Of a stretch of DNA of 64,000 nt, positions 1 to 8,127 are shown piece by piece. The position numbers and the translations under genes are program-made. Source of the DNA: an uncultured Clostridia bacterium (lineage in GTDB: Bacteria > Bacillota > Clostridia > Christensenellales > UBA1750); the NCBI GenBank assembly GCA_904393115.1, contig CAJFMX010000002.1, positions 1 through 64,000 on the forward strand. The letters are read 5' to 3'. The notes beneath the pieces are model-generated. The model ran no database searches, had not been told where the DNA came from, and saw only the letters and a list, made by a program, of their open reading frames with translations. How positions within the stretch are numbered: the stretch's first letter is position 1; each line of letters opens with the position of its first letter.

Positions 1-200
1 ACATTCCCCACACAGTTTTCAACCGAGCCGTTGAAAAACTCCGCTTCAACAGACATCCACAATTTATCCACAGCCCTTTTTTTAAAACTTCTCCCTCGAA
101 AAAAAAGGCCTCACGCGGTTTTGCGGACTTTTCCACTTTTCAGCGCCTACTACTAAGACTACTAAAATAAAAGATAAGATGCATGGATTTATATATTGAC
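1..200. other. oriC: Candidate replication origin core (oriC, dnaA-dnaN type)
   Basis: A perfect DnaA box TTATCCACA lies at 64-72, with weaker boxes at 53-61 (ACATCCACA), 4-12 (TTCCCCACA) and 129-137 (TTTTCCACT). The last box is followed by a short GC-rich spacer (139-146). Then come tandem CTACTACTAAGACTACTAAA triplets (147-166), the layout of the DnaA-trio unwinding element of Bacillus-type origins, and an A+T-rich stretch to about 196. An inverted repeat AGTTTTCAAC/GTTGAAAA-A-CT lies at 14-40. The next ORF begins as DnaN, as expected for a dnaA-dnaN intergenic origin; dnaA would lie left of the window. Seen: motifs and order. Inferred: origin function. Bases 200-380 hold no clear feature beyond A+T-rich DNA. 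Confidence 0.75.
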
Positions 201-397
201 CTGCAGCAGCTGCAAGTCCGACGGATAATCCTGCAACGGCAGTTAAGATAATACACTCTGTATATTTGTCAAAGAAGCACGCTCACCTCACCCTTTACCG
301 GGTTGTATAAACATACAAGCTATACGGCGCAAAGCGCTGTTCCAAATATGCCGGCAAGCAATGGCCGGCCTTCATTTCATTGAAAGGGGTTGACATT

Positions 398-583
398 ATG
401 AACCTGACCTGTACCAAACAACAGCTGGTAGAGGCTGTTTCAAACGTACAACGCGCAGTTTCTTCCAAATCCTCCGTCCCCGCGCTGGAGACGCCCGCGC
501 CGACCGCGGACATTCCCCAGGAGGACGGCTCCAACATCTACGAAACCTTCCCGAGCGAAGACGACAGCAACGTCTACGAATAG
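398..583 (+). CDS. Truncated/chimeric DnaN N-terminal fragment (61 aa)
   Basis: The ATG at 398 follows GAAAGGGG and fits better than an in-frame TTG at 380. Residues 1-31 (MNLTCTKQQLVEAV... to SSVPALE) match the start of the beta sliding clamp DnaN, which is normally about 370 aa. After ALE the similarity stops. A 30-residue acidic tail follows, with two related units, EDGSNIYE and EDDSNVYE, and then TAG. None of the remaining clamp is found downstream; an MscS gene follows after 25 bp. It is either a chimeric remnant left by a rearrangement next to the origin, or a small expressed protein that borrowed the dnaN leader. A clamp cannot be made from it, so a complete dnaN must exist elsewhere. 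The open frame is certain; the function is unknown. Confidence 0.7.
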   Translation: MNLTCTKQQLVEAVSNVQRAVSSKSSVPALETPAPTADIPQEDGSNIYETFPSEDDSNVYE

Positions 584-608
584 CCAGAGAAAGGAAAGGG
601 GATAACAC

Positions 609-1445
609 ATGCCAACTATGAGCCTGTCCAGCGCGATCCTGAACTGGGAGACGATCGGCAGCGCGATCCTGGACATCCTGTGGATGGTGGTCAAGGGCCT
701 GATCGTCCTGGGCATCGGGGTCCTGATCATCAAGTGGCTGATGCGCCTGAGCACCGCGTGCCTCAAGCGCAGCCGCCTGAGCGTCACGCTGCACGCCTTC
801 ATCCTCTCCAGCGTCAAGGTGATCAGCTACGTCTTCCTCATCATCATCGTCCTGTCCGTCCTGGGCATCCCGACGACCTCCCTCATCACGGCCATCGGCA
901 CCGCGGGCGTGGCCATCGGCCTGGCCCTCAAGGACAGCCTCTCCAACTTTGCCAGCGGCGTGCTGATCCTGGCCAACGCGCCCTTTAAGGTGGGCGATTT
1001 CGTGGACCTGAACGGGCAGAGCGGCACGGTGCTGGAGATCGGCCTGATGGAGACCAAGCTGCGCACCGTGGACAACCGCCACATCGTCATCCCCAACAAC
1101 ACCGTGACAAACGGCATCGTCGTCAACTTCTCTTCCGAGACGAACCGCCGCCTGGACCTGGACTTCACCATCGCCTATGAGGACGACGCGGAGCTCGCCA
1201 TCTCGCTCATCCGCGGCATCATCGCGGAGAAGGGCGACCGCATCCTGCGCGAGCCCGCCGAGCCCTTCGTCATGGTCACCGGCTACCTGGACAGCGCGGT
1301 CAAGATCACGATGCGCGTCTGGTGCCCGGCCTCCGACCTCTGGAACCTCAACTTCGAGTTCCTCAAGGAGGTCAAGGCCGCCTTCGACCAGCACAACATC
1401 CACATTCCCTACAACCAGATGGACGTGCACATCGTCAAGGACTGA
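609..1445 (+). CDS. mscS: Small-conductance mechanosensitive channel, MscS family
   Basis: This 278-aa protein is close to the usual MscS length (about 286 aa). It would release solutes through the inner membrane on hypo-osmotic shock. Hydrophobic helices lie at about 22-48 and 68-92. The pore-lining TM3 (about 95-125) has the Gly/Ala-rich pattern of the family and ends in LKDSLSNFASG. The beta domain follows (FKVGDFVDLNGQSGTV, then the NRHIVIPNN motif) and an alpha/beta C-terminal domain. The ATG at 609 is preceded by AAGGAAAGGGG. It stands alone between the dnaN fragment and an intrinsic terminator. Confidence 0.93.
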   Translation: MPTMSLSSAILNWETIGSAILDILWMVVKGLIVLGIGVLIIKWLMRLSTACLKRSRLSVTLHAFILSSVKVISYVFLIIIVLSVLGIPTTSLITAIGTAGVAIGLALKDSLSNFASGVLILANAPFKVGDFVDLNGQSGTVLEIGLMETKLRTVDNRHIVIPNNTVTNGIVVNFSSETNRRLDLDFTIAYEDDAELAISLIRGIIAEKGDRILREPAEPFVMVTGYLDSAVKITMRVWCPASDLWNLNFEFLKEVKAAFDQHNIHIPYNQMDVHIVKD

Positions 1446-1456
1446 TGCGCAGAGCC

Positions 1457-1492
1457 AAAAAAAATCCGCCCCCAGCCCGGGCGGATTTTTTT
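1457..1492 (+). terminator. Intrinsic terminator of the MscS gene
   Basis: The arms ATCCGCCC and GGGCGGAT enclose a short loop and are flanked by A and T tracts, 12 bp after the MscS stop codon. Confidence 0.85.
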
Positions 1493-1515
1493 GCCCGCCC
1501 TTTTGCGGCAGGCCC

Positions 1516-1544
1516 TTCAAAACGGGACCCGAAAATGCTATACT
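1516..1544 (+). promoter_or_regulatory. Promoter for the SLOG-domain gene
   Basis: A -35 TTCAAA (1516-1521), a 17-bp spacer and a -10 TATACT (1539-1544) with an upstream TGC extended element. It lies 45 bp before the chosen GTG start at 1589. Confidence 0.6.
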
Positions 1545-1588
1545 GGATGGGAATGCGAGACGGAGCCGGGGAGAGGGGGGAAGGCCGC

Positions 1589-2095
1589 GTGGAATCCATC
1601 GCCTGCTTTACGGGCCACAGGCCCAGCCGACGCATGCGCTTTGATCCGGGGAGCCCGCAGGGCGCGGCCCTGCGCAACCGCGTCCACCAGGCCGTGCGCC
1701 TGCTGTGCCTGGAGCGCGGGGTGCGCGTCTTCCTCTGCGGCATGGCCGCGGGGTTCGACCTGTTCGCGGCGCGCTGCATGCTGGAGCTGCGCTGCGCCGG
1801 CCAGATCCCGCAGGAAACCTGCCTCGTCGCCGTGCTGCCCTATCCCGACCACGGCGCGGACGTCCCCAACGGGTGGCAGCACGTCTACGACGAGGTGCTG
1901 CAGCACTGCCAGGACCAGTGCATCGTCTCCCCGCGCAAGAGCGCGGCCGCCTTCCGCAGGCGCAACGACTACATGACCGCCCGCGCGGATTACGTCCTGG
2001 CCTATTGGAACCACGACCCCCGCACCGGCACCGGCCAGACCGTGCGCATGGCGCACGAGCGCGAACGCGTGGTTCTCAACCTCTACGATCTATAG
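1589..2095 (+). CDS. SLOG-family protein (YpsA/DUF1273-like)
   Basis: This 168-aa protein begins IACFTGHRP, the hallmark N-terminal strand-loop of the SLOG (SMF/DprA-LOG) Rossmann fold. Further fold elements are CGMAAGFDLFAA, where the conserved Gly-rich loop binds a nucleotide-like ligand, and AVLPYPDH. Family members are proposed to bind nucleotides or NAD-derived ligands; no reaction can be assigned here. The GTG at 1589 has GAGAGGGGGGA 6 bp upstream. In-frame ATGs at 1535 and 1553 overlap or closely follow the promoter -10 and are unlikely starts. Monocistronic. Confidence 0.75.
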   Translation: MESIACFTGHRPSRRMRFDPGSPQGAALRNRVHQAVRLLCLERGVRVFLCGMAAGFDLFAARCMLELRCAGQIPQETCLVAVLPYPDHGADVPNGWQHVYDEVLQHCQDQCIVSPRKSAAAFRRRNDYMTARADYVLAYWNHDPRTGTGQTVRMAHERERVVLNLYDL

Positions 2096-2178
2096 CCCTG
2101 CGGCAGATTTTTCGCGTTTTTTCCTGCGTTCCCCGTTTCGGGGGGCGCAAGTCGGGTACAATAAAGGAGAGAAGCAGG

Positions 2179-2913
2179 ATGTCTCAAGTGCACGCGCGGA
2201 CCCTTCGCCTCATCGGCGAGGAAGGGATGCAGCGCCTCGCGGCCGCCCGGATCGCGGTGTTCGGCCTGGGCGGCGTGGGGGGCGCGGCGGCCTGGGCGCT
2301 CTCGCGCTGCGGGGTCGGGATGCTTCGGCTCATCGACTGCGACGCGGTCGCCGAAAGCAACCTCAACCGCCAGATGGTCGCCGAGTTCGAGACCATCGGC
2401 ATGCGCAAGACCCTCGCGGCTGAGCGCATGATCCGCCGCTATAACCGGACGATCGACCTGGACCTGCGCGACGTGCGCGCGGGCGAGGAGAACGCCGCCG
2501 CCCTGTGCGAGGGCATGGACGTCGTCATCGACGCGGTGGACGACCTCTCCGCCAAGGAGGCGCTGGCGGTCCATTGCGTGGGCCAGGGCATCGCGCTGCT
2601 CTCGAGCATGGGCACGGGCAACAAGCTCGGCACAGCCTTTTCCATGCAGGATCTGGCCAGGACGCAGGGCGACCCCCTCGCGCGCGCCATGCGCCGCCGG
2701 CTGCGGCGCCGCGGCATCGAGCACCTGCCGGTCTGCATCTCGGCGGAGCTGCCGCGCGGCGTGCCGCCGGACGAGGCGGGCGGCCACACCCCGGCCTCCA
2801 TCGCCTTTGTCCCGCCCAGCGCCGGCCTGACGCTCGCGGCGGAGGCGGTGCGCATTCTGTTGGAAAGGGAGGCGGATTCCCATGCGGGAGAGCGGAATCA
2901 TCACCGAGATTGA
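2179..2913 (+). CDS. tcdA: tRNA threonylcarbamoyladenosine dehydratase (ThiF/E1-like)
   Basis: This 244-aa enzyme would use ATP to convert t6A37 of tRNA to cyclic ct6A. It shows the E1-like Rossmann motif GLGGVGG at 29-35, the acidic LIDCDAVAESNLNRQ segment at 51-65, and the VPPSAGLTLAAEAV C-terminal helix typical of TcdA/CsdL. The ATG at 2179 follows AAGGAGAGAAGCAGG. A -10-like TACAAT lies just upstream at 2157-2162 with a poor -35. The end overlaps the RseC-like gene by 32 bp in another frame, so translation is probably coupled. No CsdA/CsdE partner is adjacent. Confidence 0.9.
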   Translation: MSQVHARTLRLIGEEGMQRLAAARIAVFGLGGVGGAAAWALSRCGVGMLRLIDCDAVAESNLNRQMVAEFETIGMRKTLAAERMIRRYNRTIDLDLRDVRAGEENAAALCEGMDVVIDAVDDLSAKEALAVHCVGQGIALLSSMGTGNKLGTAFSMQDLARTQGDPLARAMRRRLRRRGIEHLPVCISAELPRGVPPDEAGGHTPASIAFVPPSAGLTLAAEAVRILLEREADSHAGERNHHRD

Positions 2914-3388
2914 GGAGCATACCATGATGGTGGAATTTGAGCGTTCCTCCATGTGCGAAAAGTGCGGCGCCTGCGAGCGCGCCCACAACGCCATGCGCAT
3001 GGAGGTGGAGAGAATCGGCAACGCGTCCCTGGGCGACCGCGTGGAGGTGGACCTGCCCGAGCGCACGGTGGTCCGCGCGGCGCTGGTGGCCTACGGCATC
3101 CCGCTGGCGCTGCTGCTGGCGGGGCTCGCGGCCGGCTCCGCGCTGCCGGGCCGGCTGGGCCTGCCCGGGAACCCGGACCTCTACGCCCTCGCGCTGGGCC
3201 TGCTCCTGGCCGCAGGCGCGTTCCTCGCGCTCCACCTGACGGAGCGCCGGCGGCGCAGCTCCGGCCGCTATGCGCCCAAGGTCGTCCAGATCGAGAGGCT
3301 CTGCCAGCAGTGCGGCGCCTCCAGGGAAAACAATCGAGAAAGGCAGGATGCAAACCATGGCAATGAAATTGGACAGCACGAACTTTGA
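2882..3388 (+). CDS. SoxR-reducing system RseC/MucC-like membrane protein
   Basis: 168 aa. The N-terminal part has the Cys motif CEKCGAC (C25, C28, C31) and a beta-rich [11 protein letters not shown] segment. Two membrane helices follow at about 61-84 and 99-118, then a basic loop and a second Cys pair LCQQC. This is the RseC plan, known from SoxR-reducing (Rsx) and sigma-E regulatory settings and commonly found beside Rnf-type loci in Clostridia; here Rnf is absent. The gene overlaps tcdA upstream and runs 41 bp into trxA downstream, so its C-terminal 14 or so residues are shared coding sequence. The thioredoxin neighbour suggests a link to redox control, which is inference. Confidence 0.75.
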   Translation: MRESGIITEIEEHTMMVEFERSSMCEKCGACERAHNAMRMEVERIGNASLGDRVEVDLPERTVVRAALVAYGIPLALLLAGLAAGSALPGRLGLPGNPDLYALALGLLLAAGAFLALHLTERRRRSSGRYAPKVVQIERLCQQCGASRENNRERQDANHGNEIGQHEL

Positions 3389-3674
3389 CCGGGTGCTCGC
3401 CACCCCGGACACCCCCGTCCTCGTGGACTTTTGGGCGACCTGGTGCGGCCCGTGCCGCATGGTCGCGCCCGTAATCGAGCAGCTCGCCGCGGACTACGAG
3501 GGCCGCGCCATCGTCGGCAAGGTCGACGTGGACGAGTGCGGCGACCTGGCCATGCGCTACGGCGTGATGTCCATCCCCACCGTCATCGTCTTTAAGAACG
3601 GCAAGCCCGTCGCCCAGCAGGTCGGCGCGGTCGGCAAGGGCGTCTACGCCGCCATGCTCGACAAGGCCCTGTAA
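3348..3674 (+). CDS. trxA: Thioredoxin
   Basis: About 108 aa, standard thioredoxin size. The active site WCGPC (C33 and C36 from this start) follows VDFWAT, and the cis-Pro loop is MSIPTV. It would reduce disulfides in cytosolic proteins using electrons from thioredoxin reductase (trxB at 60779). The start is uncertain: ATG at 3348 or 3357, both behind AAAGGCAGG; the later one has better spacing. The 5' end overlaps the RseC-like gene and a strong terminator follows. Last gene of a tcdA-rseC-trxA operon. Confidence 0.93.
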   Translation: MQTMAMKLDSTNFDRVLATPDTPVLVDFWATWCGPCRMVAPVIEQLAADYEGRAIVGKVDVDECGDLAMRYGVMSIPTVIVFKNGKPVAQQVGAVGKGVYAAMLDKAL

Positions 3675-3688
3675 TCCCTACATACAGC

Positions 3689-3730
3689 AGAAAAAGGGAG
3701 CGGAAGGAAAACCTTCCGCTCCCTTTTTCT
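3689..3730. terminator. Bidirectional intrinsic terminator
   Basis: A perfect 19-bp inverted repeat (AGAAAAAGGGAGCGGAAGG and its complement) with a 4-nt loop lies between the convergent trxA and XRE genes. A and T tracts serve both strands. Confidence 0.9.
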
Positions 3731-3735
3731 GTCTG

Positions 3736-4059
3736 TCATTCCTCCCAGCGCAGCGTTGCGACGTCCTCGTGCAGGATGCGCGAGATCTTGTCCAGCGAGT
3801 ACAGGTCTGCGGTGCTGATGACCTCGGAGGAGAGGTCTACATTGGGAATCTTGAGATAATCCTGCAGGAGATAGTTCGGCGTGACCCGCAGCACGTTGCA
3901 GAGCGTCAAGAGGCTTTCCAGGCTGGGTGCACGCGTTCCGCGCTCGATGTGCCCGATAAAGGGGATCGACACCTCGCAAAGCTCCGCCAGTTTTGCCTGG
4001 GTATAGCCCAACTCCCTGCGCTTGCCGCGCACGCGGGCGCCAAACTTAATAAATGTCAT
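3736..4059 (-). CDS. XRE-family helix-turn-helix regulator
   Basis: 107 aa. An N-terminal HTH_3 domain (about residues 5-60) carries the typical LGYTQAKLAELCEVS recognition region and IERGTRAPSLESLLTLC. A short C-terminal tail of unknown role follows. The ATG at 4059 is set by AGAAGGGGGC 9 bp upstream; a longer in-frame start at 4107 lacks this. No target is evident. The divergent side holds only intergenic DNA, so autoregulation is possible but not shown. Confidence 0.85.
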   Translation of the reverse strand: MTFIKFGARVRGKRRELGYTQAKLAELCEVSIPFIGHIERGTRAPSLESLLTLCNVLRVTPNYLLQDYLKIPNVDLSSEVISTADLYSLDKISRILHEDVATLRWEE

Positions 4060-4109
4060 CGCGGACTGCCCCCTTCTGCCTCTGCCCGCCCGGGCAGTTT
4101 CGTACATCT

Positions 4110-4138
4110 ATTGTATCCCGGTTTCCGGCAAAGCAAAA
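4110..4138 (-). promoter_or_regulatory. Promoter for the XRE regulator
   Basis: On the minus strand, -35 TTTTGC, a 17-bp spacer and -10 TACAAT (plus-strand ATTGTA at 4110-4115), 50 bp before the start codon. The -35 is weak. Confidence 0.5.
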
Positions 4139-4201
4139 CTAACTCAAAGAACAATGCGCATACTGTGAGTAGAAACCGCGGGAAAAAGCAGATATTTGCC
4201 C

Positions 4202-4248
4202 GAAAAAACGCCCATGGGGCGGAAATTGCGCTCCATAGGCGTTTTTTC
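4202..4248 (-). terminator. Intrinsic terminator of the zinc-ribbon repeat protein
   Basis: On the minus strand GAAAAAACGCC and its complement form a long stem with two wobble mismatches, followed by a T tract. It lies 20 bp after the stop codon at 4269. Confidence 0.8.
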
Positions 4249-4268
4249 AGAGGTTTCCGTGCGAAAGG

Positions 4269-7200
4269 TTATTCCTCCGTGGTCTGGGCGTCGTAGAAGT
4301 AGCGGCCGATCATGTAGGGGTAGCCGTCGTGCGTGCCGTCCGCGTGCACGTCCGCATAGACGTTGTAGGTCTTGCCCTCCTCCAGGGCCTTGCCCTCGAC
4401 CATCTCCAGGTAGAGGATCTGGGGTTCCTCCGCCGTGCCGACGTTGTAGAGGCAGGTGTAGGGATCGGTCGAGAGCACCTGCGTCACCGAGCCCGTGCAC
4501 AGGAAGGGCTGGAAGGTGCCGGCGTAGTTGCCCAGGTTGGCGTACTCCATCTTAAAGGCCTTCTCCACGTACTCGTTCGCGGTGGGGAGGTAGGTGATGG
4601 TGTGGGTCAGCGTCGAGCTCTTGTCGCCGCTTGTCGCGGTGATGACCACGTCGTTCTCGCCAAAGGAGGGCATCTGCGCCACGAAGGAGAAAGTTCCGTC
4701 CTCGTTCAGGGTGACGTCGCCCTGCGTGGGGGAGGTGACCTCGATCTGCACGCCGGGCGCGACGCTGCCGGAGATGGTGACCGTGTCGGTCTCCACCGTC
4801 GAGGGCGTGGAGGAGTCCAGCTCAATGGGCACCTCCATCACCGGCCGGGTGATGACGATGTCCTGCGTCACGGACTTGCAGCCTTCCTTCATCACGACGA
4901 TGGGGATGGTGTTTTCGCCCGTGGGCGTCACGTCCACGTTATAGATGATGGAGCCCACGCCGCCCTCTTCCTCCGTGATCATGTCCGAGACGTCCTCGCC
5001 CGCGATGGTGACGGTGGAGCCCGTCTCCACGCGGATCTGCACCTGATAGGTGCCAAGGGTCGTGTCTGCCGCGCCGCCCGCGGGGTTGACGATCTCCAGG
5101 TAGGCGTCCGGCGGGGTCACCACAAAGGTGATGGGGTCCATGTTCGTCTCGCGCCCGCTGCCGGCCTCGTGCAGCACGGGGGTGAGCGTGACCTCCACGT
5201 CCTCGTTGACGATGCGGTCGCCGATCAGCGCGCTGTCCTCGACCTGCAGCGTGCCCACGCCCCCGGCGATGGAGACGTTGTAGCTCGTGCCCAGGTCCTC
5301 GTTGGTGACGTAGATCAGGTCGCCGTCATTGCCCTTGAAGGTGATGATGTGGCCCGGCCGGCCGTTCACCTCGCCCGTGGTCACGGTCGGGGCGTTGGGA
5401 TCGACCTCCTGCGCAGGCGTCTGCGAGGGCGAAACCGAGCCCTCGGGCGAGCCCTCGGCCGGCTCGCGGTTCAGCAGCGCGCGGATGCCCATCACCGCGC
5501 CGAAGACGATCAGCGCCAGGAGCACCAGCGCCGCCGCGCCCACCAGGATCATGCGCTGCAGGTTCTGCACGCGCAGGCCCGCCAACGGGCCGCCGCTCCG
5601 GCTGGGGGAATCCGCCCCCGGACCCCGGTCCCCGGGCCCGTCGTCCGATCCGCCGCCGGAGCCGCCGCGCGGGGCGCGCGGGCGCATCGGCGACTCGGCG
5701 CGGGGCGCGCGGGTGGGCCGCTCCGGGGCGGGCAGGCGCCGCTCCCGGCTCTGGGCCCGCGGCGCGTACTCCTGCTCCCGCGGCGCTTCCCGGCGGCGCG
5801 GGGCGGAGGAGACCGGCGCCTCGCGCCGGCGCGTCACGGTTTCCTCGGGCATCTCCCGGGGCATTTCGCGGGGCGCTTCCCGCCGCGCGCGCGCAGGACC
5901 CGCCGTGGGATGCTCTTCGGCGCGGCGCTGGAGCACGGAGGTGCTGCGCGCCGCCTCGTGCCGCGCGATGGCGTCCAGACCGCTGCGCGCCGGCGCGCCG
6001 TAGACGCCCTCGTCCGCGAAGCCAAAGTCCGCACTGGGGTCGGGGGCCTGCCGGCCGTAGCCAGCCTCGCCGCGGTTGGCGCGGGGCGCGGGCCGGCGCG
6101 CGCCCTCCTGCTGGGAAAGTGCCTCGCGCTCCTGCATCTCGCGCTCGCGCTCCATGCGCAGGGCGCGCTCGTGGCGGGAGCTCGTCTCCTCGCTGATGGG
6201 CGTCTGCGGAGTGCGCGCCTGTGGGGTTCGCTCCTGTGGAGTGCGCCCCTGCGAGGTTCGCGCCTGTGGGGCCTGGCGGCGCGGGGCCTGCGCCGCGCGC
6301 CGGGGCCTGGTGAATTCCTCCTGTCCCAAGTTGATCAGCGCCTCCTTGACCCATGCGGGCTGTTCCGGCTGGGGGGCTTCCTGCGGCGTCTCCGCCTCGG
6401 GCGCGGGCTCGGCCTTTTCCGGCTCCGCCGGGCGGGGAAGCTCGATGGCCTCGTCAAAGGGATCGGTGTTCTGCACCTCGGCCACGAGGTTCCGCTTGGC
6501 CGTGGCAAAGGCCGTGAACTCGTCGCCCTGCTCGTCGGCCTTCTTCGCGGCCAGGCGCGCGGTGGGCTTGAAGTCCGCAACGCGCTCCACGCGCGGCTCC
6601 GCCTTGGGCGGGCGGGCCTTGTATACGGTCTGCGGCTCGTCCTCCGCCTCGGGCGCGGGCGGCAGGCGCTTGCGGCTCATCAGCTTGCGCGGCCGGGGTT
6701 CGTCCACCGGGGAGGTCCCCCGTCCGCCCGCCAGGTGCGCGGGGGGATTGGTGAAGATCGCGTGGATGATCTCGTGGCTGATGGCCGGGTCCGGCGGCGC
6801 GACCTCCGGCTCCGAAGCGGCCGGGATCGGGTTCGGCGCGGGCTGCGCGGCCGGCTGCTTGCCGACGACGGGCGCAAAGCGCCGCGTCTCCTGCGCCGGC
6901 TCTTCCGCCTCCTGCGGCGCGCGGTAGACGGTTGCCGGCTCCTCGTCCTCCGAGGCCGCCGGCGCGGCCGGCTCAGCTTGCGCGTCCTGGGCGGCAGGCG
7001 CGGGCGCGTCCCCTCGCTGCGGCGCGCGGTAGACCGTGACCGGCTCCTCGTCCTCCTGCGCCTCCGGGGGGACCGGAACTTCCGGGGCGGCCGGAACGAC
7101 CGGCGCGGCCGGAGCCTCCGGAGCGGCCGGAGCCTCCGGAGCGGCCGGGACCGCCTGCGAAGCGCGCGGCGCGCGGTACGCGGTCACCGGCTCCTCGTCC

Positions 7201-7916
7201 TGCGCGGCCGGAGCGGCCGGAGCTTCCGGAGCGGCCGGAACTTCCGGGGCGCGCGCAGCCTGGTGCGTCCGCGGCCGCTGCGGCGCGCGGTAGACGGTCA
7301 CCGGCTCGTCGTCCTCGTCTTCCACCTCGACCGGCCGGATGAGCGGCGCCGCGGGCGCGCTCTCCTGCGCGGGCGGGAAGCCGTACACCTCTTCCGTGTC
7401 CTCTTCCTCCTCGTCGGACCAGTCGCCCTCGTCATAGAGGGAGAAGATCTCGCCCGGCTCCAGCGCGTCCGCCTCGACGGCTTCGGGGGCGGCCGGAGCG
7501 ACCGGAGCGTCCGGAGCCTCCGGCGCGGCCGGAACTTCCGGAGCGGCCGGAGCCTCCGGTGCGTCCGGTGCCGCCGGAGCGTCTTCCCACGCGGAGAGGT
7601 TGGTCGGGCGCGGCGCCTCCGCAAAAGGAGGCTCTTCCGCGGGAGACGGTTCCTCCGCCGGGAGCGGACCCTCCGCAGGGAGCGGACCGTCCGCCGGGGG
7701 CAGACCGTCTGCTGGGAGCGGACCGTCCGCCGGGGGCAGACCGTCTGCGGCGAGCGTCATCGGCTCGTCGGGCTCCTCCTGGGGCGCCGGGGGCACGGCC
7801 TTGCCAAAGACCGACGCGCCCGCGTCCGCCTCGGACGCGGGGGGCAGGTCCGCACCGCAGCGAAAGCACTTGGTGAAATGGGCTCTATTCCAAATTCCGC
7901 AAGAAGGACACTTCAT
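4269..7916 (-). CDS. Zinc-ribbon, disordered VYRAP-repeat, single-TM protein with extracellular Ig-like domains (1215 aa)
   Basis: The start at 7916 follows TAGGAGGCGG. Residues 1-22 form a zinc ribbon (CPSCG...CFRCG). About 800 residues of Pro/Ala/Glu-rich disordered sequence follow, with PAAPEAPAAPE-type runs. Five copies of an acidic motif are embedded in it: DEPVTVYRAPQ, EEPVTAYRAPR, EEPVTVYRAPQ, EEPATVYRAPQ and DEPQTVYKARP. An Arg-rich part comes next, then one membrane helix (MILVGAAALVLLALIVFGAVMG). About 380 exported residues follow with several beta-sandwich, Ig/Big-like units (for example TISGSVAPGVQIEV). The topology is cytoplasmic N-terminus and external C-terminus. The function is unknown. 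The repeated Thr-Val-Tyr in an acidic context could be a docking or phosphorylation site, which is inference. A terminator follows. Neighbouring genes give no clue. Confidence 0.85.
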   Translation of the reverse strand: MKCPSCGIWNRAHFTKCFRCGADLPPASEADAGASVFGKAVPPAPQEEPDEPMTLAADGLPPADGPLPADGLPPADGPLPAEGPLPAEEPSPAEEPPFAEAPRPTNLSAWEDAPAAPDAPEAPAAPEVPAAPEAPDAPVAPAAPEAVEADALEPGEIFSLYDEGDWSDEEEEDTEEVYGFPPAQESAPAAPLIRPVEVEDEDDEPVTVYRAPQRPRTHQAARAPEVPAAPEAPAAPAAQDEEPVTAYRAPRASQAVPAAPEAPAAPEAPAAPVVPAAPEVPVPPEAQEDEEPVTVYRAPQRGDAPAPAAQDAQAEPAAPAASEDEEPATVYRAPQEAEEPAQETRRFAPVVGKQPAAQPAPNPIPAASEPEVAPPDPAISHEIIHAIFTNPPAHLAGGRGTSPVDEPRPRKLMSRKRLPPAPEAEDEPQTVYKARPPKAEPRVERVADFKPTARLAAKKADEQGDEFTAFATAKRNLVAEVQNTDPFDEAIELPRPAEPEKAEPAPEAETPQEAPQPEQPAWVKEALINLGQEEFTRPRRAAQAPRRQAPQARTSQGRTPQERTPQARTPQTPISEETSSRHERALRMEREREMQEREALSQQEGARRPAPRANRGEAGYGRQAPDPSADFGFADEGVYGAPARSGLDAIARHEAARSTSVLQRRAEEHPTAGPARARREAPREMPREMPEETVTRRREAPVSSAPRRREAPREQEYAPRAQSRERRLPAPERPTRAPRAESPMRPRAPRGGSGGGSDDGPGDRGPGADSPSRSGGPLAGLRVQNLQRMILVGAAALVLLALIVFGAVMGIRALLNREPAEGSPEGSVSPSQTPAQEVDPNAPTVTTGEVNGRPGHIITFKGNDGDLIYVTNEDLGTSYNVSIAGGVGTLQVEDSALIGDRIVNEDVEVTLTPVLHEAGSGRETNMDPITFVVTPPDAYLEIVNPAGGAADTTLGTYQVQIRVETGSTVTIAGEDVSDMITEEEGGVGSIIYNVDVTPTGENTIPIVVMKEGCKSVTQDIVITRPVMEVPIELDSSTPSTVETDTVTISGSVAPGVQIEVTSPTQGDVTLNEDGTFSFVAQMPSFGENDVVITATSGDKSSTLTHTITYLPTANEYVEKAFKMEYANLGNYAGTFQPFLCTGSVTQVLSTDPYTCLYNVGTAEEPQILYLEMVEGKALEEGKTYNVYADVHADGTHDGYPYMIGRYFYDAQTTEE

Positions 7917-8127
7917 TTCTGTGGTCCGCCTCCTATGGGTGATGATCGGGCGCGAGCGGCCCGTCGTTCGGCCCGGCAGCGCAGGCGCGCGGGCAGAAAA
8001 CGCCAAATGGTTCAATTCGACCTTAGGCACAAAAAATCCTGCTTTCCAGCCGGGGAATTTTCTATATCCAAACGCCGGGAAACATGGTACAATAGGGACA
8101 TCAATCCTAGCTTTGGAGGTCAATCCC

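Noticed and set aside
266-311. TTGTCA and TATAAA as a promoter before the dnaN fragment
   Set aside because: The hexamers are 34 bp apart, far beyond the normal spacing.
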